Part shown: positions 47,301 through 57,878 of the stretch, in pieces | Layout of the letters: each line of letters begins with the position of its first letter | Numbering within the stretch: position 1 is the stretch's first letter | DNA from: Amphibalanus amphitrite | Lineage: Eukaryota > Arthropoda > Thecostraca > Balanomorpha > Balanidae | Reading direction: 5' to 3' | Assembly (NCBI RefSeq): GCF_019059575.1 | Contig: NW_024882803.1 | Coordinates: forward strand, 62,001-126,000 | DNA length: 64,000 bases | Translations under genes and position numbers: made by a program | Notes under the pieces: model-generated | What the model saw: the letters and a program-made list of their open reading frames with translations, nothing else | Database searches by the model: none | What the model was told of the DNA's origin: nothing

Positions 47301-50300
47301 CCAGCCGACGGAGGTCCGCCGGCCATTCGTGGCACGCCCGCCGACGGCAGCTCGACGACACGTCCTGGCTATGCCACCCCCAAGATTACTTCGCCCCCCC
47401 CCCCCCCCCCAAGTCCCTAGGTGAGTGGCTGGAGAGTGGAGAGAACTTTGTGTGTTGCCGGGACGGGATGCCTGCTAATGCAGGTGCCGTTGCAGGGATC
47501 GTGACGTATGATGGGTCTCAGACTCGGGCTACGACTTTTGAGTGATAAACGTATAAACAGGCTAGTGTATTGCAATTACGGCGAAGTGTGCGACAGGAAA
47601 CGATATGAGCTATGAGTTGTCGTCGCCGTGGGGGAAATTTGACGACCGTAGCAACCTGTGACGTCGGCGTGACTGCTAATTGACGATCGCATTGGCTCGT
47701 GTGTAACGGTCACTGTGCCTGGTATGTGACGGCCGCCGTGACTGTTTATATAACGGCCGTCGCGACCGAAACGGGACGGTCGTCGTGAGACCTGACGTGT
47801 CGCGACTCGCTGTGTCACAGGTCACCAGTTGCGGGCGCTTCATCTGACGGTGTCGTCCGACGGCTCCACGGTGACCAGCGCCGCCACTGCGGAAACCATC
47901 GGACCCCAAAAATGCTGCTAGCCGTACACGAACAAAAGGCGCCAGGCACCCAGGACCAGCGCCCTGCTCCGAGGCGGTATCTAAAGAAGGCCGCATAGCA
48001 CTTGCTGTGCTAAGGCATAGTGCGCGCTGACTGATGGAACAAATGACGGTCAGTTATCAGATCTCAGTATGGAACTCAAGATGGTCGGAGCCGACCTGGC
48101 CCGGTGGATGGTGTGCCAGGGTTGATTAAGTGTCGAAAGGAGTGAGACGCCCAGATATGTGAAGGATACGTCGATACGAGCCCCGGCTTCGACTCCCCGT
48201 CCCAAAACGATGTTGGCTGTGATTGGAGTTTGGTATCTTTACGGATTTCCCCCCCCCCCCCCCTGAATTTGTGCTATGTAATAGGACGATAATATGTCGT
48301 GGTCTCATTCTGGCTCGATATGGTAATAGGTACTTAATTGGACAGATGTTGATGGTATTGGCGGTGGATGTAAATGACAGGTTTGGCGAGCGCGAACTAG
48401 TAATCGTGAGTGCACTAACTGCAATCAGTCGCGCGCTTATTGCTGAGCACCTGTGAGCAAGAAAATGGTATGAAAGTGGTAGTTCGTCGTGAAATCTGTG
48501 TACTTTTGGATTAAGTTTTCAGAACGGAAGTGTATTTTTGCCATGTCCACTGCAGCTCTGGAACAGAAACATAGAGATCGGCTGTGTGCTGTAGCAGGGG
48601 CAAGTAGTCCGTGCCAAAAAATCAAAGGTGATATGTGAATTTAAGTGAATATACCTCGCTTTATTTTCAATTTTATTATAACAGAACAAATGCGTCGACT
48701 GCTGATTACCCTCGGCTCCTAACAATAACGTTTGCAATACTGGAAAGTACATAGACAATAGATACCCTTGCGACCGACTGGCGCGATCCGAGAATCTCTC
48801 AACTGTTTTTGCTGACCTACACACGAAAACACGGCCGAATAGCTATGAGCGAGAGCACGGAACGATGCTGGTGACTGACGGACCAGCGAAAATAGAGCTC
48901 CCGTCTACGCGCGGAACAGCGCTGATTGGCGCGGCTCACAGACTCCATTGGCTCATCAGAGTTCAGACTGTTAACGGTTGTTGCTCCTCCCTCCCCTCCC
49001 CGAGAGGGCGTAGCCAAGTAGCTTAGTTGTGTGCGCAGCTGGCGGCCACCGCCCAGTCATCTTTTTGCATCTGTGTAACCGTTGAGTGGATGGTATCCAG
49101 ACGAGCTAGGCGTCGGCGTCGCCCATCCAGCGGTCGGGCACGGGGCAGCGCAGGTGGACGGCCGCGGATGGTCCGCCACCGATCTCGGCACACTCTGCAG
49201 AGTGCGGCCGGACGCTCCACGGAGTTGCATATTGTCGATAGGCCGTATGGTGTCGTTGTAATTACAAAAGCGTAAGTAGAAGGCTGAAGCAAGATAGAAT
49301 GCTATCGTTTTCGAGCTTTGTTTCACAATTAGTACATAGGTATTGGCCGTTTCTTTACAAATAATATCGCAAAGCACAGCTTTATGTGCTGGTAACGATA
49401 TGTGCGCGTTGGTTGCGGCGGTAATCGTCGAAGAAATATATAATTTATGAACGTTACTTGATCATTGAATGATAAACATGGCAATGTTTGCCTGTTGTGA
49501 AGAAGACTCCTATACTGCCGCTCTATCGTCCGGAATTATTCGTGTCTGATAACGGCGATTCCGCCACTCTATCAGCTGATTTTTGTTTCCGAGTCACGTG
49601 ACCAACCGGTGTCTCCCTGACTCATCAGTCCACCTTTTTGCTGGAAGAGGGTCTCGAATGGCAAACATTTTCATCGTATTCCAAAGCATTTATATGATAA
49701 ATAAAAAAAAAAAATCATGAGGATGAGAACGAGAAAGACCGACTGAAATTGGTGACTCTCCTGAAATAACACGCCTGCCAACTCAGAACCACAACTAACG
49801 GTCAGACCTGCAGGCCGCAACGTCAGGTCCACGAGTCCAATGGGATTACCGATGTCATGCGATGTTACTATAATTACAGACAATTGGAAAACCGATACCA
49901 AACCAAATACGTGCCAACGAAGAACCTTGGCAAAAGCCGAACCAGCCTAGGATTTTTTATTTGCTTGCTTCAATCGCATAACGGAAACGAATAACGAAAC
50001 GGCAGCTATACCTGAAGCATCGTGAAAGGTTTTCTTGCCTTGTTGCATTGCATCTTCAACGAAACTAAATGCATTGACAAAATCACTGAGAAACCAGCAC
50101 ATGTCATCATGGCGGCCCGGTACTCACGTTATCACAGTTTGGGGTGTTCCAGGTATTGTTGCAGTCCATCCAGGGCAGGTGGGGCGTCAACGACAGGTAC
50201 ATGTAGTAGATGGGGTACGAGATGATGACGTTGTAGTAGCCCGAGACGACGAACGTCACCAGACACGACGCGAAGCCGGCGCCTGAGGTACGATAGTGGA

Positions 50301-53171
50301 AACGGTTATCACATATAGAGACGGCCAGTGCTGCGGTGGGAAATGGAACGCAACATCACACTGCCAAGTGATGAGAAATGATTTATGGCGAGTGACCAAG
50401 CTTACGGTGGAAGTGCATTTATTTTGTAATATCCTGATAAAGTAAAAATTTATGAGAAAAAAATCGGAACTTGCCTACATAAGAACTGTTTTTGACGGAA
50501 GTTACTGAATGTTGTTGAAATAATCAACTTTGATTGAATAGGGTCCAACTGAATCTTGGATACACTTGCGTGAATACGGGGAAAACTTGAACTTATCAGC
50601 AATACGTGCGACAGCGAAATCTATCAGCATGTTACCTTTGAAAATGGGGCTGATCTTGAAGACTGTGAGGCAACTGGAGCTGGAGAACTGACCGATGCAT
50701 GTTTCCATGAAGAACAGCGGGATGCCGCACAGGAGCAACATCGAAAAGTACGGTATGAGGAACGCACCTGTAAGGAGGCACAAGGACGTCAGATAAGTTC
50801 TAAAAATTGATAAAAATCTAACTAAAGAGTTTCATGTCATAAGTATAAGACAGGAAGACAGACATGCAGATTACAGACAGACTGTAATCTGTGTCACTGA
50901 CCTCCTCCGTTCCGGTAGCACAGATAGGGGAAGCGCCAGACGTTGCCGATTCCGATGGCATAGCCGGCCAGGGAGAGCAGGTAGTCCCACTTGCCACCCC
51001 AGTTGCCGCGCTCTGCGTTCTCATCTTGCTGAAACGCGCGGTGAATTCCAGTCACGACCCGTGCACAGCTGCACAGTGTGACAAGTCACAGGGATAAGAC
51101 AGGCTTAGGGGAATACAGGCGGGTATTGTTGTCTGCTTTCTATCATTGTTCTTGGGTTAAAACCACACCAAAGCGGTGCATTGGTCCGAGTGGAACATAA
51201 CGAGAAAGGGAAGGTCACTTTGATGCCCCAGCAGCATTTGAGCCACGTAGCGGCAAGCTGTAAAAATGTTTAACCCTCGCCGGCCGAGGGGGGGGGGCGG
51301 GTGCCGCCCCCCCCCATAGGGTTTTTTCGCGATATCCGAACACGCTGGCGATAGAGAGCTGAAACTTGGCATACCTGACCTTTGATCCAAGCCGGATCTT
51401 TTGACACCAACCGCATTTTTGGGTCAGGTCAGGTCACTGACCTATGACGTCATAAGTGAACCTCTGCACGGTCTTCACATGTCGCAACTTCGCAACGCCC
51501 TCACTGCCAGAGGAGATGTCACAGGGAAATGAAACTTGCAGGATCTAGTATCCATTATGAGTCTTACAACTTGTATATCTCGGATTTTTCCTAAAGGTCA
51601 TATGAGGTCAGGTCATTTTCGTGACCTCACCATTATAAGTCAATGGGAAAAATGAAAACTGCTATTCTGGCGCCGGAAACGATCTCCAACTATCTCAAGC
51701 ACACAGAATCGTGATTTGATGCACTCCTTGTAAGGTTAGATGCGTCACTTTTGCAATGTTGACCTTGCGTGACGTCATTTATGACGTCATCAAGGTCATA
51801 TTAGTTTTTCGTCAATAACTCTTGATCAAATTGAGCTAGCGAGTCGCGGAAGCCACCAATGGACTCAGGAAGACCTGCCGAATCGAATGATATGCGACAT
51901 GACCTTTTTCGACCAACTTTGTGACCTAGGGGTGCTGACCTGACCTTGACCTGAGGTCAACACCCCAAGTTGACCTGACCCGAACAAAAAGTATATCATT
52001 CGACGCGCCTGAGCAAGGCGAACACGATGCTGCCAAAATCGCAGCGCTGCGGCCGTTTTTTGCGAAGTTATTCACCAAAAACTGAACCGTACCTTGGGGC
52101 ACTTGACCTGACCTCAGAGGTCACCGGTTGACCTAGGACCTTAAAATCGGGTACCAATCTCTGCGTCTCGTAACGGCGCACACGCTCGTTTTCTCCGCGA
52201 CCTGCTAGCTCCACCAGGGGCGAAACGGCGAGGGGGGGTCGTACCCGCCCCCCCCCCCCCCCTCGGCCGGCGCGTGTGTAGAAAACCAATAGGTCCGGCG
52301 AGGGTTAAGAAAGAGTGTTATATATCATAACAATAGGTAGTATTTTATTTTAGACATCTTTATAATAGTAAAGGTCATACTCGAAGGTAAGGTCAGGTCA
52401 TAGGTCATAAAAGATCAAGTGCTACCCATTTTAACGTTTTTGGACAGAATTGATCACTATTAAAAACTGATCAACATGCAATTCGTGACCTGATAGAGGA
52501 ATGAATGGCATGTTTCGACACAGACGATAAGGAAGGCAGTACACAGCTTTTAACCAGCAACACCAGCACCTCAGCAGGTCTGGCAAGGGACGGCCATTCA
52601 AAAATATTCAAATATAGCTAACAAAAAAAATAAAATAATGACACAACTGACAACAGTATGTCACACTAAATGCATACAGCGCCCACCCGACGGCTTCAGC
52701 TAAGTACATGCCTAACGACCCTATAAAAACGCCGACTCTATGATGCACCATGAATTTACTAGCCAGTGGGCTGATTCATGTGATTCATATACCAAACCTT
52801 CGGTACCCTTGACTTGTATCAGTAGAAATCGACTAATACCGTGTCTCAAATTGCGCAGCAGATACGGACACTGTGTTTATAAATGTGACAACATTTTGTA
52901 GCCCCGTCGTGGCCTCCCTGAATAAACCTTCTAAAGACAGACTCGGACGAATTGGGTCTGAATCATCAACTTATTAGGGGAGCATCGGTCTCTCCTTGAA
53001 ACGTCTGAATGGTGTGTTTGGAACGGCGCGTCATAAGCAAGTAGAATCTGCATACATACTATTGAGTTGCATTTCCGAAAGAGTTAAAGTAAAACTCACT
53101 TGTTTCTCGGCGTTGTCCTCATTGGCGCAGTCATATTGGGGACAAAATACGGGGGGACATGTGCGCACCAT
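34785..53171 (-). CDS. SLC6 Na+/Cl- dependent transporter, glycine-transporter-like, 13 coding exons
   Basis: This is a complete plasma-membrane symporter of the SLC6 family, predicted at 636 residues with 12 membrane helices; the family uses Na+ and Cl- gradients to import amino acids or neurotransmitters. Coding exons on the minus strand are 53171-53100, 51028-50902, 50767-50636, 50282-50128, 42025-41940, 40652-40520, 39496-39362, 39203-39100, 38309-38185, 37896-37655, 37312-37213, 36252-36152 and 35183-34785. Every intron is GT..AG and every phase matches. TM1 has the family motif [14 protein letters not shown] with the expected Na+ site residues (G46, A48, N53) and gate R56. EL2 has a Cys pair and three N-glycosylation sequons. 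TM7 reads NCFTS, the Ser being the chloride-site residue of chloride-dependent members. CYRNGGGAF, PLFFME and DWGP favour the glycine-transporter branch, but the substrate is inferred. The last residues, DSVL, form a class I PDZ ligand. No frameshift or missing core helix was seen. Confidence 0.95.
35248..35345. repeat. (GA)n microsatellite in the last SLC6 intron
   Basis: On the transcribed strand this reads (CT)n and lies about 65-160 bases upstream of the last acceptor, extending its pyrimidine tract. Confidence 0.95.
36152..36252 (-). CDS. SLC6 exon 12 (TM11)
   Basis: Acceptor GTGCAG and donor GTAAGA, ending at phase 0. It encodes LCRDVEFM, the cytosolic segment before TM11, then [16 protein letters not shown]. 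Confidence 0.94.
37213..37312 (-). CDS. SLC6 exon 11 (TM10)
   Basis: Acceptor TTTCAG and donor GTAAGC, ending at phase 1. It encodes [15 protein letters not shown]; the Asp is the TM10 partner of the TM1 gate Arg. The exon ends WIYG. Confidence 0.94.
37655..37896 (-). CDS. SLC6 exon 10 (EL4, TM8, TM9)
   Basis: The largest internal exon, with acceptor CGGCAG and donor GTTAGA, ending at phase 0. It encodes [13 protein letters not shown] (extracellular loop 4), TM8 with [14 protein letters not shown] and the [10 protein letters not shown] motif, then TM9. Confidence 0.95.
38185..38309 (-). CDS. SLC6 exon 9 (TM7)
   Basis: Acceptor TTCCAG and donor GTGAGA, ending at phase 1. It encodes TM7 with [20 protein letters not shown]. 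The Asn is the Na1 ligand, and the Ser four residues later marks chloride dependence in the family. Confidence 0.95.
39100..39203 (-). CDS. SLC6 exon 8 (TM6)
   Basis: Acceptor CTGCAG and donor GTGAGT, ending at phase 2. It encodes TM6 with [19 protein letters not shown]; the SLGPG stretch is the unwound substrate-binding segment. FNRFRND follows, as in amino-acid carriers of the family. Confidence 0.95.
39362..39496 (-). CDS. SLC6 exon 7 (TM5)
   Basis: Acceptor CGCCAG and donor GTACGC; phase 0 at both ends. It encodes [13 protein letters not shown] and [11 protein letters not shown], matching the TM5 signature, then extracellular loop 3. Confidence 0.95.
40520..40652 (-). CDS. SLC6 exon 6 (TM4)
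   Basis: Acceptor TTTCAG and donor GTGAGC, ending at phase 0. It encodes the pre-TM4 segment [12 protein letters not shown] and TM4 with [18 protein letters not shown], then RGVKLVGK. Confidence 0.95.
41940..42025 (-). CDS. SLC6 exon 5 (second half of EL2)
   Basis: A short 86-nt exon with acceptor TTGACAG and donor GTGAGT, ending at phase 2. It encodes EL2 sequence with sequons NTT and NGT and the family-like TPTDEFF before TM4. It was found by frame and splice fit, since it is too short to stand out as an open frame. Confidence 0.85.
42545..43252. repeat. CACGTG-rich repeat, copy 1
   Basis: Begins AACGCCTTTTGGGCGACCAACGGAGCGAGCGAG and ends TCGCTTCGCTCGCTCCGTAATCACC, so the ends are inverted (ACGGAGCGAGCGA). 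Inside are roughly 125-bp subunits of the form CCAAATTTGAGC.CAATCGGCCCAGCCGTTCTCGAGATCTGG followed by CTGCACGTGCGCACGTGC. It also has a GGCC run at 43159-43187. Confidence 0.85.
43253..43931. repeat. CACGTG-rich repeat, copy 2, in tandem
   Basis: Directly follows copy 1 in the same orientation, within SLC6 intron 4. Confidence 0.85.
44200..44235. repeat. Two C runs in SLC6 intron 4
   Basis: GCCCCCCCCCCAGGCGCCAG followed by a run of 14 or so C. Length in an assembly is unreliable. Confidence 0.7.
45480..45960. repeat. Diverged direct repeat around AAGACCGAGTCGGCATCTA
   Basis: AAGACCGAGTCGGCATCTA occurs at about 45570 and 45925, each preceded by about 100 bases of loosely similar sequence. 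Confidence 0.6.
46389..46770. repeat. Tandem duplication, about 190-bp unit
   Basis: ACCATGAAAAAATGTATCAA to GGGCGGGAATGCG is repeated at about 46392 and 46589; the second copy lacks about 27 bases in the middle. Confidence 0.85.
47127..47420 (+). CDS. Possible plus-strand exon with Pro-Ala-Asp-Gly repeats, low confidence
   Basis: A GC-rich island inside the large SLC6 intron begins after ATGCAG and ends before GTGAGT. It encodes imperfect [12 protein letters not shown] units, first in one frame ([13 protein letters not shown]) and, after a one-base shift near 47190, in another (to about 47385). A run of C follows. With no neighbour exon found it may be only a GC-rich minisatellite that happens to be open. 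Confidence 0.2.
   Translation, partial: TARQRTEANRRTPAQRPTVARPPADTGPPADTGPPADGGSSTDTGPSADYGPPADGGSPADGGPPAIRGTPADGSSTTRPGYATPKITSPPPPPPSP
47430..50127. other. Rest of the large SLC6 intron, no gene seen
   Basis: Contains a patch of GTCGTGACGGCCGTCGCGACC words (47640-47820), a C run at 48250 and GC-rich open frames on both strands at 49030-49290. No exon could be supported. Confidence 0.4.
50128..50282 (-). CDS. SLC6 exon 4 (TM3, first half of EL2)
   Basis: Acceptor CCTCAG and donor GTGAGT, ending at phase 0. It encodes TM3 with the conserved YYN segment and the start of the large extracellular loop, with a Cys-X8-Cys pair around NNTWNTPN (the family disulfide) and a glycosylation sequon. 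The following intron is about 8.1 kb, the largest in the gene. Confidence 0.93.
50636..50767 (-). CDS. SLC6 exon 3 (TM2)
   Basis: Acceptor TTACAG and donor GTAACA; phase 1 at both ends. It encodes [10 protein letters not shown]2 with [12 protein letters not shown], and the ISPIFKG loop that leads into TM3. Confidence 0.95.
50902..51028 (-). CDS. SLC6 exon 2 (TM1)
   Basis: Acceptor TTTCAG and donor GTCAGT, ending at phase 1. It encodes TM1 including [14 protein letters not shown] and the start of CYRNGGG, the most conserved signature of the family. Confidence 0.95.
51274..52304. mobile_element. 1.03-kb TTAA element, family A copy 2 (inverted), in SLC6 intron 1
   Basis: Nearly the same length and sequence as 19898-20929, in reverse orientation, bounded by TTAA at 51270-51273 and 52305-52308. 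It lies in the first intron of the SLC6 gene, so it would bring a cluster of AGGTCA sites close to that gene's promoter. Confidence 0.85.
52310..53090. other. Rest of SLC6 intron 1
   Basis: A/T-rich with AGGTCA words at about 52390-52410. No exon seen. Confidence 0.5.
53100..53171 (-). CDS. SLC6 exon 1 (start codon, cytosolic N-terminus)
   Basis: The ATG at 53171-53169 lies in a good Kozak setting (CCGCCATGG) and opens 24 codons ending NAEKQ. The donor GTGAGT follows at phase 0 and joins in frame to the exon starting [10 protein letters not shown]. No conserved family sequence lies upstream of TM1, so the start rests on context and frame. The intron to exon 2 is about 2.07 kb and contains a TTAA element. 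Confidence 0.75.
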
Positions 53172-54631
53172 GGCGGAGTCGCCAGCGGAGGAGAGTGAAC
53201 GAAGTGAAGGTGAAGGTCGGCTGAGAAGGCTCCTCGAATCCCATTGGCTTGTTACAGGCTCTCATCTGGCCACAACACAGCAATGGGTAAAACCTCACGA
53301 AGATGCAAATATACCATAAATGTAATTGGGCGGAGATGTGGTAAAAGTAAATATAATTAAATCTAGCAATTGGTAGAACGTTTATTACATTTGTTACTAA
53401 AAGCGACATCATAAGAGTCAAAATTAAACAAGGATTTTTTCCGTCAAAAAATAAATAAATCAACAATTTAGAGATCCAAAAGAACTACCGACAACCGATC
53501 ATCGCTATTCTACTTGGTTCCTTCTCCAACCGGGTAAGCGCGAACACAGGTGCACTAGTGACTCACTCGGTACCGGTGTGGCACCTGACTGCTGGCGGCG
53601 TCGGCAAGAACGCTGGGCCCCTGCCCCTGCCCCCCCCCCCTCCGTCTCCTGACCCCCTCCCCCCCCCCGACCCCGGTAGGTGCGCGGTGCTTAGTGGACC
53701 TGCGCCGGCCAGCCGACGAACTGACACGCTGACTAGGCGCATGGCGCATGCTATTTATAGTGGCGCATGCATATGCTTACCTATGTATGTACGTACCTCC
53801 GGACATGGCTACTCATATGTTCGTGAGAATGAAGGTATTTTGTTGCCCCTGTATTGCGGGTACCTACTAATTGCAATATATGTGAAAAAAATGTTATCGG
53901 GCTAAAAACTGCTGCCACTGATTGTGTTACGCTGAGAGACCGATATATTTAGGCATTTGTTGTGCACATAAATGCATCGAATTTTACGAGACTGTGGCTG
54001 AATGAAAGAGGAGATGACAAGTGTGTCAGGTATAACATCAGTGGCCAGTGGCCACCTATCATTACACCATGGTTGCGAATGAAATGCTGTCTCGTGAAGC
54101 TCCAGTGCAGAGTCGGTAGAGCGGACAGCGGTTATTGGCTATTTATATACACTGTGTTATTGGCGACGGGTCTGCGGCGGTGGCAAAAGCAATCGCCTTT
54201 GCCCAACGACACAGGCGGTTCCATGAGAACGCATAGAGTATATAGGGTGCCTATGTTTCACCACTTGAATTAGGGCGATGAATTTCAGCTATGACAGTTA
54301 TATTATCTAATAATTATGCTGCCATGTTTCCCAAACATTATATGTGATAGATGCGCCGGCATAGTAAACTTTAACTGTTTATGATGGGTATGGTTCATCT
54401 GGCCTGCTGACCGCTCTTACATCCGCCCCGCACATAAGTTTCCGACCATTGCCTTAGTGGAATGAGCTTCAGGTATAGTTATGTTTAAGCTGTAACCAAA
54501 AAAACAATGGTCACAACCTCTGTGAGAATTCAGAACGCCAGATTGAAATTAAATGCTACTTAAAGACAGACTTTTACATCATGTCAGTCAGACTTGAGTT
54601 GGAAACTATTGAGTGCATTCGTACGTTGTGC
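53172..54631. other. Region upstream of the SLC6 start
   Basis: Includes the presumed leader, C-rich runs at 53625-53680 and the candidate TATA box. No other gene seen. Confidence 0.5.
53752..53759 (-). promoter_or_regulatory. Candidate TATA box upstream of the SLC6 gene
   Basis: TATAAATA on the minus strand, inside the symmetric CTATAAATAG flanked by GGCGCATGC repeats. It lies about 580 bases upstream of the SLC6 start codon, so a leader of roughly 550 bases, or an untranslated first exon, would follow. No initiator or other core element was confirmed. Confidence 0.35.
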
Positions 54632-55256
54632 TAATAATAGCCGTTATGACGACGGCCATCTGGTACACATTTGGTGCACATCTGGTACAGATTAGGTGCA
54701 GATTTGGTCAAATCAGGTTCAGTGTGTCTCTAAACAGCTATCAGCTAGGGTTGCACTATATAATTGCTTATATGCCTGTTTTTTCATATTATCAGAGAGC
54801 ATCATCGGTTAAAACACTGAAATAAATTCATACAATGAAGATATTTGCTGTAAATAAAATTAGGTGCAGATTTGGTTAAATCAGGTGCATTCGCCGGATA
54901 GCCCGTCGTGAAAACGGCTAATAGCCGTTTTCACAACGGCTAATAGCCGTTTAACGTTAATAGCCGTGAAAACGGCTAATTCACGACGGGCTATCCGGCG
55001 AGTGCACCTGATTTGACCAGATCTGCACCTAATCTCTTTTATGCAGAAAATATCTTTATTTTATGAATTTATTTCGGTGTTTTAATCGATGATGCTCTCT
55101 AATAATATGAAAAAGCAGACATATAAGTAATTAGTGCAGCCCAAGCTGATAGTTACTAAGAGACACACTGAACCTAATTTGACCAAATCTGCACCTAATC
55201 TGCACCAGATGTGCACCAAATGTGTACCAGATGGCCGTCGTGAAAACGGCTAATAC
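54632..55256. repeat. 0.6-kb foldback, arms nearly complementary end to end
   Basis: TAGCCGTT..GACGACGGCCATCTGGTACACATTTGG at the left pairs with its inverse at 55215-55253, and pairing continues inward through GGTGCAGATTTGGTCAAAT to a centre made of TAATAGCCGTTTTCAC words (54900-55000). The element is MITE-like without coding capacity. Confidence 0.9.
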
Positions 55257-56329
55257 GTATACCTAACTATTTAGTTCATCGAGCAACTTCTCGGATTGAT
55301 GCTAAGCACGTCAGCATTACGACAGAATTTGACGCATGTTCTGGAGACGAGATCTACATCATCCCTCACTGGTTCGTGTCAACCTCTGTACGTGCGACGC
55401 GATTGCCAAGAGTTTGAGAAATCTGTAACCTTACCATTCGGCTACTTTCCGAGCTACAGAGGAATCTCGAACCACTTGGTGAGCTAATAGTTACATTCAC
55501 CCGATATTCGCTAGCAGAACCGGGACAAATGTTGACGGAAAACTTGGTGCCTAAAGGAATGCTATCCAAGATTTTAAAATCTTACGCATATCTTGGCATT
55601 TTGGTTAGTTAAAATGAAATATTACTCAGGGGCATGACAAAGTAAGGGAATAAACATTCAATAAAACATTTTTATTTAGGTATTGATTTCGCCTATCACT
55701 GGGATCTGTAATGGTACAGGTATCCCCATTTGCGGCATAAGAATAACCCCCGCCATGGTGGAGGGGGAGTATTTTTGGCCACCCCTCCAGTCTTTTCGCA
55801 TTATCTCTAAAACTACTGCGCCGGCCGCCGAGTGTCAAACTTTCAGTACCGTCTCGTACCTACATCACTTTTACACCTCGTGTAAAAAAAAAAAATGTTC
55901 CAGAGCCTATGATAGGTTGGCCACAAATGACATTGAGTGACGCCATAATCAGCCATTTTCGATCAAAAAAAAGGTTTTGCGGGAAGAGCCATCATGCCTA
56001 ATGTGTTAAAGATGGATAAAACTGATCTAAATCAAACAGATGTAAAATGAACAGGGCCACAAATTTGCCACCTCGAGTTGTTGATTTATTTTTTTTTGTG
56101 TTTGACCTCTAAATAAAAAAAAACAATACCCTAAAAATACCAAAAAAAATTAAAATTTCGAAGAAACGGGATATACGTATAGAGCTATTAGTCTACTATC
56201 GACATGCCAAATTTAAGCTCGGCAACACTATTTTTGGCAAAATTTAGGCGAAAAATGCTCAAAATTGATGCTGTCCAATATTCAAACACAACTTTCAGCC
56301 TTTATAGACTACGTAGAATAAAACTAAGA
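55257..56329. other. Unassigned stretch
   Basis: Short frames only, several poly-A runs, no element ends recognised. Confidence 0.4.
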
Positions 56330-57016
56330 CCAGTATAACGCCTTTTGGGGCGACTAACGGAGCGAGCGAGAGGGTGGGCCTTGCAGTGCGAAATTGCGAG
56401 GCGGTACCTCCAACTGACTTGTGCACGGCACCCTACTAACCGGTCTCTAGCGATGCGCCAAATTTGAGCACAATCGGCCCAGCCGTTCTCGAGATCTGGA
56501 AGCGACACCCTGCACGTGCGAACGTGCAAAATGGGTCCAAAATGACTTTTGCACGGCACCCTACTATCCGGTCCCTAGCCATGTACCAAATTTGGGCGCA
56601 ATCGGTCCAGCCGTTCTCGAAATCTGGAATCAACCCCTGCACGTGCGCACGTGCAGCAGCACCCCAACTGTGGCACATGGATATGCATTGCCTAGTGGGT
56701 GCCTACCTACATGCCAACTTTCAGCGCAATCGGCCAAGTAGTTACCGAGATATTGCAACAATTACAAAAGTGACACCTCTTCCTTTTGCACGTGGCACGT
56801 GCATAAAGGGTCACCCACATGCATCGAGAATAGTCCAATACTTGGTAGAAGGAATGAAGCTACCCTACAAAAATTACCGCGTGTAAATCGGTCAAGTGGT
56901 TGCTGAGATATAAGCGTCGCAGAATCGTGACCACGGTCGGCCGGCCGGCCGCTCATACTTGCAGAAATTTCCGTTATTCTACGTAAGACTCCGCTCGCTT
57001 CGCTCACTCCGTAACC
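56330..57016. repeat. CACGTG-rich repeat, copy 3
   Basis: Same orientation and layout as the two copies at 42.5-43.9 kb, upstream of the SLC6 gene. Ends AACGGAGCGAGCGAG / GCTTCGCTCACTCCGT. Confidence 0.85.
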
Positions 57017-57188
57017 ACCATTGGATTCCTCGTGATGAGCTGCATCGAATAGGTGCTCAATGCATGCAAAAATATCATCTTTGAAATTTGACCTTTTTTA
57101 CCTGAACTTATCCTGCCCTCCACCAGAACGTGACCTAAACCGTCCCTGATGGTCGTGTAACCAACACCATTGAGTTTGATGCTATAGA

Positions 57189-57256
57189 TTGGATATAAAA
57201 GATGCATCACACGGCCGTAGTATACTACGGCCGTGTGATGCATCTTTTATGTCCAA
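57189..57256. repeat. 68-nt palindrome with no spacer
   Basis: Arms of 34 nt meet at GTA|TAC around 57222/57223 with a single mismatch. Confidence 0.97.
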
Positions 57257-57878
57257 CTTTATAAAGTTGGATTCATGTGCTGGCCCTTGGTGACCTGACC
57301 TGGTATTAGTGACCTCTTTTGGCAACATATAGTATGTACTAGGCGATCGACGCTCTATCGATGATTTTCGATAAAATACGTTTTACCCGATGCTATAACC
57401 CATTTCCTAGAAGGCCCGTAAACGGTAAAACAGTTTGCTTTGGGATGACCTGTGACTTCATCGGTGACCCCGGGGTCAATGAAACTATTTTTTTCATGAC
57501 AGTGTTTACAGGGCTATCGAACGCCGCTTGAGGTTTGTGAATCCGTCCAGTAGTTTCGGAGATACGAGGGAGGGGAGGGGCAAAAAATAGCCCACCCTTT
57601 CCCCCACCAGGCTGCCTCAATCGGACCCCACCGGAGCGCGGGATGATTGAAATGAAATAAAATGAGCACGGTGATATATGACTATTCATTATTGACACCT
57701 CCCACTCATGTTTGCATTTTGCAAACCTGGGAACTGAGTCACTGCCGCGCTGTCTGTCTCCACAAATCATTTTACGAGTGGTTACGAATTAGCTATTGCA
57801 CATTTTGATTTAAACAAATAAAGATCGTTCTGTTGATGCTCTGTAATGTAACTGAGTTCTTACTCAGTTACATATAAT
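57257..57878. other. Unassigned stretch
   Basis: Contains a few AGGTCA/TGACCT words (57291, 57450) and GCGCGGGATG near 57636, perhaps a decayed relative of the TTAA families. No gene seen. Confidence 0.4.

Noticed and set aside
49027-49377. Overlapping frames on both strands near 49.1 kb
   Set aside because: GC-rich and open by composition; splice sites and domain content were not convincing.
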